A DNA stretch of 64,000 nucleotides from contig CM041777.1 in NCBI GenBank assembly GCA_023374045.1, positions 466,145,827-466,209,826 on the forward strand, in the 5' to 3' direction. Below the pieces are notes generated by a model. It worked only from the letters and a program-made list of their open reading frames with translations, did no database searches and was not told where the DNA came from. Positions within the stretch are counted from its first letter, which is position 1; every line of letters starts with the position of its first letter. Positions 44,548 through 54,937 of this stretch are shown here, piece by piece. The position numbers were made by a program, and so were the translations under genes. The stretch comes from Limonium bicolor. Lineage: Eukaryota; Streptophyta; Magnoliopsida; Caryophyllales; Plumbaginaceae.

Positions 44548-45069
44548 ATTATTTAACATATAAATATAAAACTTAACATTTTGATGCATGGTAAATTATA
44601 GACATATTCTGATAAATTTGTTAATAAAACAATCCTAATAAATATTTTATGTTACATTAATTTTTTTACAAAAAATAAAATAAAAGCATTTAGGTCAAAT
44701 TTAATATTTTTAACATATAAAAATAAATCTTAACCTTGTGCAGTGACAAACTCATGACTTATTCTTAGGGGGGTTGATAATACAAATTAAGCAGATAACT
44801 ATATAATAGAAAAATAATTGCAAGATATTAACTATACTAAATCGGTGAATATATACAATTTAAGTAACAAAAAAATTAATACTTCCATTACAATTGATCC
44901 GATTTCTTCTTTTTAATATTTTTTGTTACATTATTTATCTTGTCATTGAAGAATTTTTTTACATTATTTATCTAACTTCATATAATGATTTATATTTAGT
45001 GACTCCAATTAATGTTTTAGAAATAAAGTTTGAATTTGTTAGTTTATATTAAATGATACTAAAATTCTA

Positions 45070-45172
45070 ATACCCATCCTATTCAAAATATATGTCATTT
45101 TAGAGATGAATCTGGACAGATTTAAGTCTAGATACATCTCTAAAACGACATATATTTTGAAGAGGAGGGAGC
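45070..45172. mobile_element. Stowaway-like MITE
   Basis: A 103-bp near-palindrome has ends related to CTCCCTCCTCTTCAAAATAT and is flanked by TA on both sides. The two halves both read AAAATATATGTC-TTTTAGAGATG. Size, ends and TA target site fit the Tc1/mariner-derived Stowaway class. Confidence 0.8.
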
Positions 45173-45557
45173 TAGTATCAAATTTATAAGTATACATTTA
45201 ATTATAATATCAAATGTTAAATAATTAAAACTTACTCCATTAAATAAATGTAATACTTATGTTTGAGTAATAATAAAAACTAGGTACAAAATGAAAAAAA
45301 TTAATTACTTTTATGAAAGTATTAGAATATAGGTTCTTATAAAGGTGAAGCTTCACTTTTTGTTCCTGTGGGCCGTGGTAATCAAAATTTGGTAAGCACC
45401 CCTCCCCTCGGTTATCACATGGTGGGAATAGACATCATTTTTAATTCTCATATTTTCTTCCTAAAAATAGATTTTTATTTACCAAGCATGGAAATAGGAA
45501 AAAACATAACATTTTAATTCCTAAGATTTATTGTCATACCAATGTACCAAGCACCCT

Positions 45558-45729
45558 CTTAAGTCAAACCTGATTTTATAACATATTTATTACAAATTCT
45601 TTCCTCAAACGTTATATTTAATATCCATTGATTCCTTCAGTCTAAATGTCATATTTATTGTATGGGAAGAACGACATTTCTTTCCTTATGCAAGGTTGAA
45701 TATTTCACTGACTTGTGACCTCCCTTTTC
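45558..45729. other. Short AT-rich spacer
   Basis: No feature is seen here except that it precedes the TATA-like block of the orphan promoter. Confidence 0.35.
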
Positions 45730-45993
45730 TATATATAGGCATGTATACCCCTTGTATAGTATATGGATACAGATAGTAACACAAGTGAATATAAAATTTT
45801 TCTCATTTCCTTCTCCTTTCTTTATCCTAACCTAGACTGTTCTTACTTTATCTTCACTGTTTTTCTTTTCTAACATATTTACCGCTCTTTTCTCAAGCTT
45901 CAATATTTTCCTGCTCTTCACTCTCTACACCTCTCTTCTTTCATTCCTTTCTTGTGTTGTCTGCACCTCGAAATAATGGAAGAGCCAGCACAG
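45730..45993 (+). promoter_or_regulatory. Orphan promoter, leader and first coding exon
   Basis: TATA-like CTATATATAGG at about 45730 is followed by a ~215-bp pyrimidine-rich leader typical of plant genes. Then an ATG at 45976 gives MEEPAQ, ending at a consensus donor CAG|GTAATA at 45994. No matching downstream exon is recognisable before the LINE fragment at 46553. It may be the head of a gene whose body was lost, or a chance assembly of signals. Confidence 0.35.
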
Positions 45994-46552
45994 GTAATAT
46001 ACTGAACTTATATTCTTCACTTTGACGATTATTAAAATAGAAGTTCTTGATTTCTCTTGTCACACTTCGGTTGTGATTTTTTGTCTAAATTTCATTTAAC
46101 TGAAAATCAAGCTAACTAAAATTCGGATTTCAGATTTACACTTAAGAAAATTTTGTATTTGGATAACGGATAATTCAATTATGGTTAAATTTTGGTTAAT
46201 TTGGTTTTAAATTCAAATATCTAAAATTAATTTCGTAATTTTGGAGTTCGGTTAACGAATTATCCAAATGCTCACCCTTAGTCTATTCTCATTCGAATCA
46301 GAAATGTAATTGGAAATCAGTATATAAAAAGTTAGGTTTTAAGTTAAAAAAACTGATGCCTCTCGTTGTTGTCATGTATCTATATTAATATGTATGTGAT
46401 CAATATAAACTATTATGTGTCCGGATCTCAAAAACCGATAAAAAGTCTTATTAAAAATGTTACTAATTATTCAAATTTAATAAAGAGTAAATGATAGCTT
46501 GAAGAAGAACAAATTAACCAAGAAAAGGTGCACGTTAAAAAGTGGAGATAAA
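45994..46552. other. AT-rich spacer or intron remnant
   Basis: No exon, repeat or RNA gene is recognised. It would be intron 1 if the orphan first exon is real. Confidence 0.35.
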
Positions 46553-47269
46553 TAATTTTTATTTTTTTGAAACAAATACTACTATTACATTAAAACGAGG
46601 ATAACATAGTGACAAAAATACATTTAAGGATTGCCTCTGCAGCAATTGTAACAACAAATTAAAGAGAGGGAAAGTAGACCAAAAACAACTAGCTGCTATT
46701 CACAACAGATTCAACCAGGAAGTTGCATGAGTAAGCCTACCATCATACAACCCTTTTCCCTATGGGCTTACTTCTTTAAACTACCAACAACACAAATGCC
46801 ATCAAACCATCTAGTTATTTCCAATCCTAAGCATAACCCAACGTGGACCGAAAGTAGACGATCTAATGAAAGCCTCCTAAAGAAACTCCTCTTTGAGTAA
46901 AACCAATGACAAACTAACAAACTTACCATCATAATATTGCAGTAGACCGTTCCTAATATCCACATAGCAGATTTCATCCAAGCACAAAATTAGGGCACAG
47001 TCCTACCAAAGTATTGCCAAAAACATCTATTTACATGAGCAGCACCCACCCCCATGCAATTAGGAAACCTGTTAATCATTGTCTTTGGCGAACATGAGTT
47101 GTTCTTAGAACTGCTCCTGAACCAAGCTTAGGGGTGCCACGCTTCCACCTACCAAGCTAGTTAATCATTGCTACCAACCTTACGAACCCCAAAAATACCA
47201 GGACCACTCCAGGTTTGGCCCAAAGTATGCACCAAAGAATCAACACTCATTTGATACTTCGAGTACAGT
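46553..47269 (-). mobile_element. Probable LINE 3' fragment
   Basis: On the minus strand the sequence ends TAATAGTAGTATTTGTTTC followed by A-rich sequence, like the tails of plant LINEs. A 69-codon frame (46768-46977) ends in ITRWFDGICVVGSLKK. No domain can be named with certainty and no duplication was seen. It is a 5'-truncated, decayed fragment at best. Confidence 0.35.
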
Positions 47270-47309
47270 TACTAGTACAAAAATGGTCTTTTTCTGCGCC
47301 CCTATTTCT

Positions 47310-47545
47310 GTGGTTGTTAAACAACCGCAGAAATAGAGCGCTTTCTGAAAATGGCCAGACCCCTATTTCGGCGGTTCTTATGTAAAAACCGCCGAAATAG
47401 GTCTTTTCTATTTTTTTAAAAAATAAAACAGACCTATTTCGGCGGTTTTTACATAAGAACCGCCGAAATAGGGTCTTTTTTTTTAAAAAAAAATATCGAT
47501 GACCTATTTCGGTGGTTTTTACATAAGAACCGCCGAAATAGGTCC
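47310..47545. repeat. Left subterminal palindrome cluster
   Basis: Four palindromes occur in a row. The first is of CTATTTCTGTGGTT type with an AAACAACCGCAGAAATAG partner. The next three are built on CCTATTTCGGCGGTT and ACCGCCGAAATAGG with about 10 bp between arms. Such repeats bind the TNPA-type protein in CACTA elements (family knowledge). Confidence 0.8.
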
Positions 47546-47569
47546 TTTAATAACAACCCCTACCCTAAT

Positions 47570-47803
47570 TCTCTCATTTCACCCCGACGCTTCAACCGTT
47601 CTCTCTCCCGCTGCTGCTGCGATCGAAGAGCGACTCCGACTCCGACTCACCTCCTTCCGCTTCCGCCGCCGCCTCGTCCTCGCCGCCGCGCCTTCCTCGC
47701 CGCCTGGTCGTCGCCGCCGCGTCGTCACCTCCGGACGTTGGTGCCGGCGAAGTCGAACAGAACAGCAGCAGCAGCAGGCGATTTGAGGGAGTGGAGAAGG
47801 TAT
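47570..47803 (+). other. GC-rich leader exon of the CACTA-like unit
   Basis: A CpG-rich block sits in AT-rich surroundings, rich in CCGCCGCC and CTCCGACTCC, and ends at a possible donor GAAG|GTATAA near 47800. Both strands are open because of base composition, not because of coding. It is probably a 5' untranslated first exon driving the Ulp1 gene about 2 kb downstream (inference). Confidence 0.4.
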
Positions 47804-49058
47804 AAATCGATTTTGAGATAAATTTATGGATTTATTATGATTGTTGCTGAAATTGTGGTTGAATGTGAATGTGGATGATTGAATTAGTGGAGTGTATGAA
47901 ATTTGTGTATATATGTAGTATTGTAGAAGTGAAATTATATGTGCACACAAGGTGCTCGACAAAATGTTTGAGTGAATAATTGTGGTTTTTTTGCTCATTT
48001 TGGATATTTCTCCAGCTGTATTCAGTTACAAAAATTGACCACTAATTTATGAAGAAATGTTTTCTACTGAACTGAACTCTGATAGTTACCAATAGTATGC
48101 TTATTTTTAATAGCCAAACCTTGGTTTTTTGTTTATAAGTAACCAGCAGCAAAGATTGGAAAAAGCAAGCTACATACTGCATAGTCTGTTTGAATTTTTT
48201 TTGTTATTGAGAACCAGATTGTGTGTCTGGTTGTGCACTTGTTATTATCAGAAATGATAAAGTCACTTTTATAATCACATTCCCTGGTCAATGAGTACCG
48301 CTATTTAGCATAACCAAAACCTGCTATAGAAACTTTTCTCTTGTCATTGAAGTCTGTCTCCTTCTTAGGTAGCAAAGCATTCTTGGTCTAGCATAGTTTC
48401 TGCTGCTACACTTAGGAGGGAAAAACACGTATGGTCAAATCTGTTTGAATTTTCTCTAAACTGTTATTAAGTGATGCCTCTGTTTACCGGTGCCGTATGA
48501 TATGGATTTTTCTACATGAAATTGCATTTATTTGGTGCTTAATCAAAGGTATATGACAGCTTACAATATATAAGCTGTAGTTCGCCTGCATTTCTGTACA
48601 ATCATATTTTTGATTAACTATCTTGCATAACCATTAACCCTGAGTTTACTACTGATTAAACTCCACAAAAATAAGCACAGTTAGGACATCTTTTGCTGCT
48701 CTAAAATCTGATTAATGTTACAATTTTGTTTCAATTCTTGTTCGATTCAGCCACTACTTGTTTTATCCGTTTCTTCAATATCAGCTACTTCAATCAATTA
48801 AAATCTTCTTTCAAGGCCAAAATAACACTCTAACCTTATAATCAAGCTTGATCTCATAAATTTATACCTGGATTATGTTCTAAAATCTACATTCCTTCAA
48901 AAAGCTATGCAGCTATGCCTGTTTCCAAATGTTATGCGTTGTAATTTGCGCTGTCATGCACTATCTCATTAAAAAATAAACCAAGTTTCCTTACAAGCTA
49001 TAGAGCATGATATCAAATGAGCTGCTGATAATACTCATTAAATTGTCATGTTGTGTTA
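47804..49058 (+). other. Intron-like sequence of the CACTA unit
   Basis: No gene. AT-rich with scattered poly-T, consistent with a long intron between the GC-rich leader and the protease exons. Nothing repeated is seen. Confidence 0.4.
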
Positions 49059-49470
49059 TTTTTTTTTGAAAAACTGTCATAGATCTTCTTATTAAGCATA
49101 AATAGAATCCATATTACAAGCCCTAGCTACCAAAATACAAAGATTGCCATCAGAGAGGATAACTATATTATCAAACAGAGAAGAGAGAGCTATCAGCTGG
49201 ATATTGAAATCCTTTTCCCTCTCAAGTTTGTTGATCGCCTGTAACAAGGCTTTTTGATTTTCTTCATGTTTCACTTGAATTTCAAGATTCCTATAACCTT
49301 CTTCATATGCCCATTTCATCCCAAAATTGATTGCTATTTCTTCATCTTTAGGCTCATTCTCGCTGTTTAGCATCACTTTGTTGAATATCATAATAGGCTC
49401 TCCTTTCCAGTTTCTCCAAAGACCTGCCAAGGTTCGGTTTTTGCCTTTGTTTCTGTTCACAAAACAGTAT
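49059..49470 (-). pseudogene. LINE RNase H fragment nested in the CACTA-like element
   Basis: A 122-codon minus frame (49460-49092) reads GLWRNWKGEPIMIF, DEEIAINFGMKWAYEEGYRN and LEIQVKHEENQKALLQAIN. This resembles the RNase H-like C-terminus of plant LINE ORF2 (compare EAEVWALYDGMK in LINE 1). A poly-A tail (poly-T on plus, 49061-49069) follows the stop. It is a 5'-truncated LINE. The metal-binding Asp residues are not all visible. Confidence 0.5.
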
Positions 49471-49823
49471 AGTTTAATAGTATGTAGTTCATTTATCTTT
49501 TCTCTCCGTTCAATTAGGATATATTTACTTGATAAGTTTTAATATTTTTTTTTCAATTTTATTTGCGTTTTTATTTTTTCTCGAGTCGATTATTTAATTT
49601 TATAGTTTTATTTTTGTGTTTTATTTTTGTTTTTTTACTCATTTTGTGTGGTTATGCCTTTGTAGGGGGAAATCACTAAATGGGCTCACCAGATTAAAGT
49701 CGTACGGGGCTGAATACACTTCTTTTGTGAACCCGTAATATACTCAACTTACATCTTCATCTTTTTAGCTTATTATATATATTTTTGCAATCCTAATTAC
49801 GAACAATTAACATACATAAACTA
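49471..49823. other. Sequence upstream of the protease start
   Basis: AT-rich. A small segment after a TTTGTAG acceptor-like site at 49659-49665 (GGGGAAATCACTAAATGGGC) could be an additional upstream exon of the protease gene. The evidence is weak. Confidence 0.3.
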
Positions 49824-51034
49824 ATGAGTTTCTATTCTATCTATAGAGAAGTGCTTAGGATTTCCCCATTCATTGCACGGTATATTGAAAGCGGAGTGGA
49901 AGAACCCGAAGGACAGACTCATACGTTCGATATATATATGTCCGACTTCATTGATGTATTCAAGAGAGACTGGTTAAATGTGTCGATTCTGAAGTCAGCT
50001 AGCATGTGAGCGATCTCATACCTTTTCCTATATTAATGAAATACTTGAATTAGTTTTTGTACTTTAACGCCGTTCACTGATGTTGTTGTCTTTATGGTGC
50101 AGGCATGTGCATTCCAAGGCGATACGAGATCATCAGACTAACAGCTTCAGATTCCTATGCCCTGATACTTGCTGTGAAGTGACTATGTCAATGGATCCTG
50201 AAGGTCTTTTGCGGTACTTAACGAACACAATATTTGAATGTGCAGACAAGTCATACATTATGTTGCCATATTATCAAGGGTAAGTCATACTTCCATATCT
50301 TATTACGTTTTATTTAGAAGTTATGTTATCCGTGTATGATTTCAATTTTATTCATCACGTGAGCAGTCGTCATTGGTCGTTGTTGGTTTTGGTCATGAAA
50401 TACCCGAGAGTCTTACAGTTCGACTCACTTGGTACGAGTGTCAAGAAGCCAGCGATAGCAATGGCTCTAATGAGGTGAGCTATTTAAATTATACAACAAT
50501 TGTCATAACTTAATAAATTGTTTTGTTAAATTTGATTAATTTGTGTATTACATTCAAACTATTTATTTTGTATAGTGGCTTCAAAGCTGCACTGCGTGCA
50601 TTGCAAAAGACACCGAATAACATCCCTTGGACTGCAGTGAAGGTAGTTTTACTTATTTTGTGCAAATAGTTAACATGTTAACAGTAGACCTGCAAGTATG
50701 ACTGATAACGTAATGTGTGAATGTATAGTGTCCAGTACAGCCTGGTGGATCAGAATGTGGTTACTATGTTATGAGGTTTATGCATGACTTAGTAGCATCA
50801 TCCAAGTTTTTGCCAGAAAAATCATTGGACAAGGTATAAAACTATCTTTGAAAGTCTTGGTTTATATGTATTTTTATTCTTTGTCATTCTTTGTGTAGTG
50901 TCTCATTAACTATTCATTTTTGTTTGTTCAAGGCTTTCGAAGAAATCATGGGCATTGGAAATTATGAAGATAGGCACATATCTGAAATCCTCGAGGATTG
51001 GGCAGAATTTATCTCCATCGACGTACTTAGTTGA
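49824..51034 (+). CDS. Ulp1-type cysteine protease (peptidase family C48), transposon-borne
   Basis: SUMO-protease-like enzyme: C48 peptidases cleave SUMO precursors or SUMO conjugates (family knowledge). Whether this one still does is unknown. Six exons: 49824-50005, 50103-50279, 50367-50474, 50576-50642, 50729-50833 and 50933-51034. All have GT-AG junctions and matching phase, giving 741 bases and 246 residues. The full catalytic set is visible: His122 in RHWSLLVLV, Asp139 in LQFDSLG, Gln182 in CPVQPGG and Cys188 in SECGYYVM. An N-terminal part (DIYMSDFIDVFKRDWLNVSIL) precedes the core. There is no regulatory N-domain, so it is essentially a bare catalytic domain. The start is the first ATG of exon 1, but an upstream exon is possible. 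It lies inside the CACTA-like element. Captured or native Ulp1 domains are known in plant CACTA and Mutator-like elements such as KAONASHI. Confidence 0.8.
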
Positions 51035-51338
51035 TTCCTCTTAAGTTAGTTTGCGTTGAACGTTACTTGTGTTATTATGTATTTCATTAGATTGAAAGGT
51101 AGTGAATTGTATATTGTAATGGAGTGTGGTGAAGTGTACAACTAATCCTTATTTTTGTTATGAATTTTCTTGCTTTCTTGCATTTATTGATGCGTGCCGA
51201 TGATTATGGCCGTTTTATGGGTTTATAGTATGCTACTGAGGCGCCCCACTATGGTGGCAGCATTATATTTACAGGTTTGCTTAATTTTATGGTGTATTTG
51301 GGTGCATTAATAAGCCGGAAAGGAAAAAAAAAGACTGT
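51035..51338. other. 3' flank of the protease gene
   Basis: Likely 3' untranslated sequence and element interior. No feature apart from AT-rich text is seen. Confidence 0.4.
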
Positions 51339-51528
51339 CTATTTCGGCGGTTCCTACTAAAGAACCGCCGAAATAGACCAACTCCATTTGACCGTAAACG
51401 TTTGACCTGGCCACCTATTTCGGCGGTTCCTACTAAAGAACCGCCGAAATAGGTGGCCAGGTCAAACGTTTACGGTCAAATGGAGTTGGTCTATTTCGGC
51501 GGTTCTTTAGTAGGAACTGCCGAAATAG
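51339..51528. repeat. 190-bp near-perfect palindrome at the right end of the CACTA-like element
   Basis: The left half (hairpin CTATTTCGGCGGTTCC with its partner, then GACCAACTCCATTTGACC and AACGTTTGACCTGGCCAC) returns inverted in the right half. I see one mismatch plus a short central loop CTACTAAA. Three smaller hairpins are nested in it, left, centre and right. Confidence 0.9.
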
Positions 51529-51539
51529 GGTAAAATACC

Positions 51540-51612
51540 TATTTCTGCGGTGCTCATTTCTGCGGTTGTAAACCGCAGAAATAGGCCCTTTACAACCGCA
51601 GAAATAGAAAGA
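51540..51612. repeat. Right subterminal CTATTTCTGCGG repeats
   Basis: Paired CTATTTCTGCGGTT-type and AACCGCAGAAATAG-type arms mirror the outermost left palindrome near 47310. They mark the right end of the element. The expected inverted TTTTTGTACTAGT end is not found after them. Confidence 0.75.
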
Positions 51613-51730
51613 CATAACCTAAAACCTATAATGAAAAACAAAATTCAAACCCATGAACAAAACCTACAAAATTTTTGATAGAAGCCCGAAAAAGAAAGAC
51701 ATAACCTAAAACCTATAATGAATTTCTTTG
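51600..51730. repeat. Direct repeat of GAAAGACATAACCTAAAACC text
   Basis: The run from GAAAGACATAACC to CCTATAATGAA occurs at about 51607-51635 and again at about 51694-51722. The repeat unit is roughly 87 bp, the copies are separated by non-repeated sequence, and the first abuts the CACTA end. Confidence 0.75.
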
Positions 51731-53614
51731 TAGCCCAGAAAACACCTAGTGACCAACCCATCTCAAGACAACCACAAAGGCTCAGGAAACCAAAGAAAAT
51801 CAGAAGATGAAGAGTCATAAAAATGGGAAAAGGAAAGAAAAGAATAGGATAATCCTCTTGCTTGAAGAGAGACAAAAAGGAGAATTCCTCTTGCCGAAGA
51901 GAGACACAAATGAGCTATCCGGTTGGACTTGGAGCTTTAAACACTAATATGGTCATCAAAAGGAGATAAATACTTAGTTACATTTATATTGGTGGAAAAT
52001 TTGTAAATATAACCAGGAACTAGCAACTCATTTGGAATTCTAATTTCTGGCTTAAAATCAGGGAACAATATTCCCAAAATAACACCAGAATATGACAGTA
52101 ACCAAAATTTTTGGAATTTAAATTCCTTTACCCAAATAGTGTAATTATTTCAATTCCACGAATTATAATTCTATGACCTCCTATCAAACGCCCCGTGAGG
52201 AATGTTGGAGGACAATCAGGACAATTAAGAAGCTTCATAAAGGAACATTTATTTATGAGATGGAAAAACAATATCAAGAGATATTAGTAAATAAACTTTA
52301 AAGAACTATAAAGTACAAAAGAAATTAATGAATCAATAGTGGCACATATCCATTTCATATCTTTACAATGGTAAACAAAATTTTTTTGGAAGGAAAAGAA
52401 GGGAAGAAGCAACTCTTAGAGCATCAATTAAATTCTTGATATAGTAACATAAGTACATCTGAATGAGATAATCTAACTATTAGAGAGTTTCATCAAAGGC
52501 ATATGACAACACATATGATCATCTTTCAAGAAGGGTAATTGACAAATATATCCGAAGTGGTAGCTACCTAGTTTTATGACTTTAGATGAAATTAAAATAT
52601 AAGCCATTCAACCTTAGTAAATAACTAGTCTAATTCTGGAAGTTTTTTCAAAGGAATGATCATATTTCAACAATATTATACCCACTAATACAAGTAGTAG
52701 AACATGATAAACATAATTAAGAATATTATACTAGTTATTTTAGAGACAATAATACTTAATAATAAAAATGTTACTAAATGGAAGGGAAGGTAGTATATTC
52801 CATCTGGTGACAAAGACAATTAGTCTTCAACCAGGACACCATAGCACAATATGTTGCCTTAATTAAGATAATTAGACAGTTTAAAGAAAACAAATGTAAT
52901 GCATGAATCGACTATGAGAGTAATATTACACAATGTGTTTCCTTAAAGATTCATGTGCTAACATAAATAAAGATAAGAAGATGACATTTAGTACTTCTTA
53001 ATTACATTTATTCTAATTATTTTTGTGAATTACTTTGGTGACACAACAGTAAACTAAGACTTCTTGTTCTACTAGAAAATAGTCTCATAAATTTAAGGTC
53101 TAATTGAAAGAGCTATACAAATCTAAATTGACCAATTTTAGAACCCCTTGATTACAACACAAAACTAGAATAGAAATTCTACTACAATATCCAGGGTAAT
53201 TGAATCTAAGTCCAAATGGTGCACTATGGTGAAGGTGGTTGTATGAGCAAAGAGGTGGCCAGGATGGGGTTGATGTCACATGTCATTAATTCCAAGGTTT
53301 AGGAGGTTGTAAGCGATGATTATGAAAATTTTGTCATCAATGGAATGATAAAACAATGAATGAATAAACAAACTGTTTGTGAAGATTTTGGAGTTCGTAC
53401 GAGAATGGTAGTTTTTATCACATACTATTGTTCATGAGAAAAGGATGACGATTTTAACTATCGACCATCATTTATTTGGGTACATGTTGGAGTTGTCAGT
53501 TATGATAAATAACAATTTTTTAGTTGGGCCGTAATAAATTCATGTTCTAAAAAACAATCGCTTTTCAAGTATACTTGTGTTTTCTACTACTGTTATGGAA
53601 AAGAAAAAGGTATA
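51731..53614. other. Long AT-rich spacer
   Basis: Nearly 1.9 kb without a gene, repeat array or RNA gene I can support. ORFs are short and lack motifs. Confidence 0.45.
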
Positions 53615-53840
53615 CCTTGTTCTATAAAAAATGTACAATTAGTAAATAAAAAATGTACGGATATATATGTAAAGTTATATATTGAATTATTATATTACTG
53701 AAATTTTACTAGATGTACATACTAACTTCTTAAACTGTACAATAAGTTTACAAAACCTTTACTTTTACACTATACAAACTGTACGATTTTGAATGTAGCC
53801 AAAGCTAGTTACATCTACTTGTAGCCAAAAATGACTTAAA
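53615..53840. repeat. Fragment related to foldback element C
   Basis: Several TGTACA-type motifs (ATGTACAATTAG, ATGTACGG, GATGTACAT, CTGTACAATAAG) are followed by GTAGCCAAAGCTAGTTACAT and GTAGCCAAAAATG. The same combination of an ACATGTACAT array and a GTAGCCAA-type terminal palindrome defines element C at 3491-4520. Inverted arms are not evident, so this is only a partial copy. Confidence 0.4.
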
Positions 53841-54059
53841 GAAAAAATGTGACGAAAACAACAAATAATGATAAATTTAATTACAAAAGTAAATATGGAA
53901 ATAATGGTACTATAGTTTAGAAGAGACATTTACTTTTAAAATATTTTTTAACGTTTGAAATAACAAGTGTATATAAAGTTCATCCTCACGATTTCGCTTT
54001 TCTAACTCTATACACAAAACTCTTCCTCTGGCTCAAGTTCTAGCTGAATTTTATATGAA

Positions 54060-54937
54060 GGTAATTAATGTTCTGAGTTCCCGGTTAAACTGGGATCGGT
54101 GCGTTCTTGCCAAATGGTTTTCACAGACTCCCCTCAATGCAGTTGCTCTCCGCATTCACTTGCAATGGCGATGGGTAGCTTTGGAAACTTTCAATTATGC
54201 AAAGTTGGCCCAAATCTTTTCATCATAGAATTCGAGCAGATTAGTGCAATGCATGCCATCCTTGTTAGAGGTCCGTGGTCCATTGACTCCACACTCTTTG
54301 CGATTTAAAAGTTCGACCCAAAGATACCTTTCGATAAGCATATCTTTGAGTGGCTTCCATGTTGGGTCAGAATTTATGATCTCCCAACGTTTGCTTGAAC
54401 TTGGGGTATGCTACTCGTATCGCCAATATGATCGGCCGTTTCATGGGACTGATGGACGATACCATGCATTTGGGGCTTCCATGTCTGCGGGTCAAGGTTC
54501 TCATCAACCTACAGACGTCGATTTGTCGGTCTCTTCCTCTCTTCCTTGATGGCATGCACATTGTCTACGCAATCACTTATGATGATCTTCCTTCCATCTG
54601 TTCAAGGTGTGGTCTCCTCACCCACTCCTTTGATATTTGCCCCTTGCCATCAACTTCCTGCCCAGATGATGTGCGTTTTGGATCATGGTTGAGTACTGAG
54701 TATTTCCTTTCCCGAACCAACCCCCAGGCCCTTGAGGAATTCTTTGATCCATGGGTGCCCACAATTGGTGTGGCCAGAGATCTCTTGAGCCAGCTTCACA
54801 AAGCACCCTCCCGATCGTCAATGACTGATGGTAGCACCTATGCCATGTCTGTTGAAGGCCCACTGTTGAGTCTTAATGGCATCCAACCTTTTAAGCCCAC
54901 ATTGAAGAAGAAGAAGAAGAAACACCTTAATCTCTAG
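54060..54937 (+). pseudogene. LINE-type ORF1 pseudogene (DUF4283 plus CCHC knuckle)
   Basis: This resembles the nucleic-acid-binding ORF1 of plant LINEs. Blocks in order: VLAKWFSQTPLNAVALR (near 54105), GNFQLCKVGPNLFIIEFEQI and ILVRGPWSIDSTLFAI (to 54308), then FEWLPCWVRIYDLP. After a shift comes an open frame 54395-54937 with RIANMIGRFMGLMDDTMHLG, a CCHC knuckle CSRCGLLTHSFDIC (about 54600-54640) and a Lys-rich end (KKKKKKHLNL). At least two frameshifts break the DUF4283-like part. No endonuclease or reverse transcriptase follows, so it is an isolated or truncated copy, older than and distinct from LINE 1 and LINE 2. Confidence 0.7.

Larger units (their letters stand above)
43726..45557. mobile_element. 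Possible larger terminal-inverted-repeat element hosting two MITEs
   Basis: Near 43724-43745 the text CGCTTGGTAAGCGGGTACGGG faces an inverted GGTGCTTGGTACATTGGTA-like end at about 45538-45556. Between them two ~130-bp direct repeats (43808-43941 and 44582-44716) flank the MITE at 43942-44547. Another MITE sits at 45070-45172. The end match is short and imperfect, so the outer element is tentative. Confidence 0.3.
47270..51612 (+). mobile_element. CACTA-like element carrying a Ulp1 protease gene
   Basis: The left end ACTAGTACAAAAATGG resembles the common plant CACTA terminus CACTAGTAGAAAA with the first base changed. Both ends carry clusters of palindromic subterminal repeats built on CTATTTCGGCGGTT and AACCGCCGAAATAG (47310-47545 and 51339-51610), a CACTA feature. 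No TNP2-type transposase is seen, so it is non-autonomous. Inside are a GC-rich leader exon, a LINE fragment and an apparently intact six-exon Ulp1-type gene. The matching right terminus is missing, so the right boundary is approximate. Confidence 0.75.

Noticed and set aside
47499..47786. Arg-rich 95-codon protein, and the overlapping minus-strand frame
   Set aside because: Both strands are open because the block is CpG-rich with few stops. There is no domain, and it fits a leader exon better.
51433..51615. 60-codon minus ORF
   Set aside because: It is made entirely of subterminal palindromes of the CACTA-like element.
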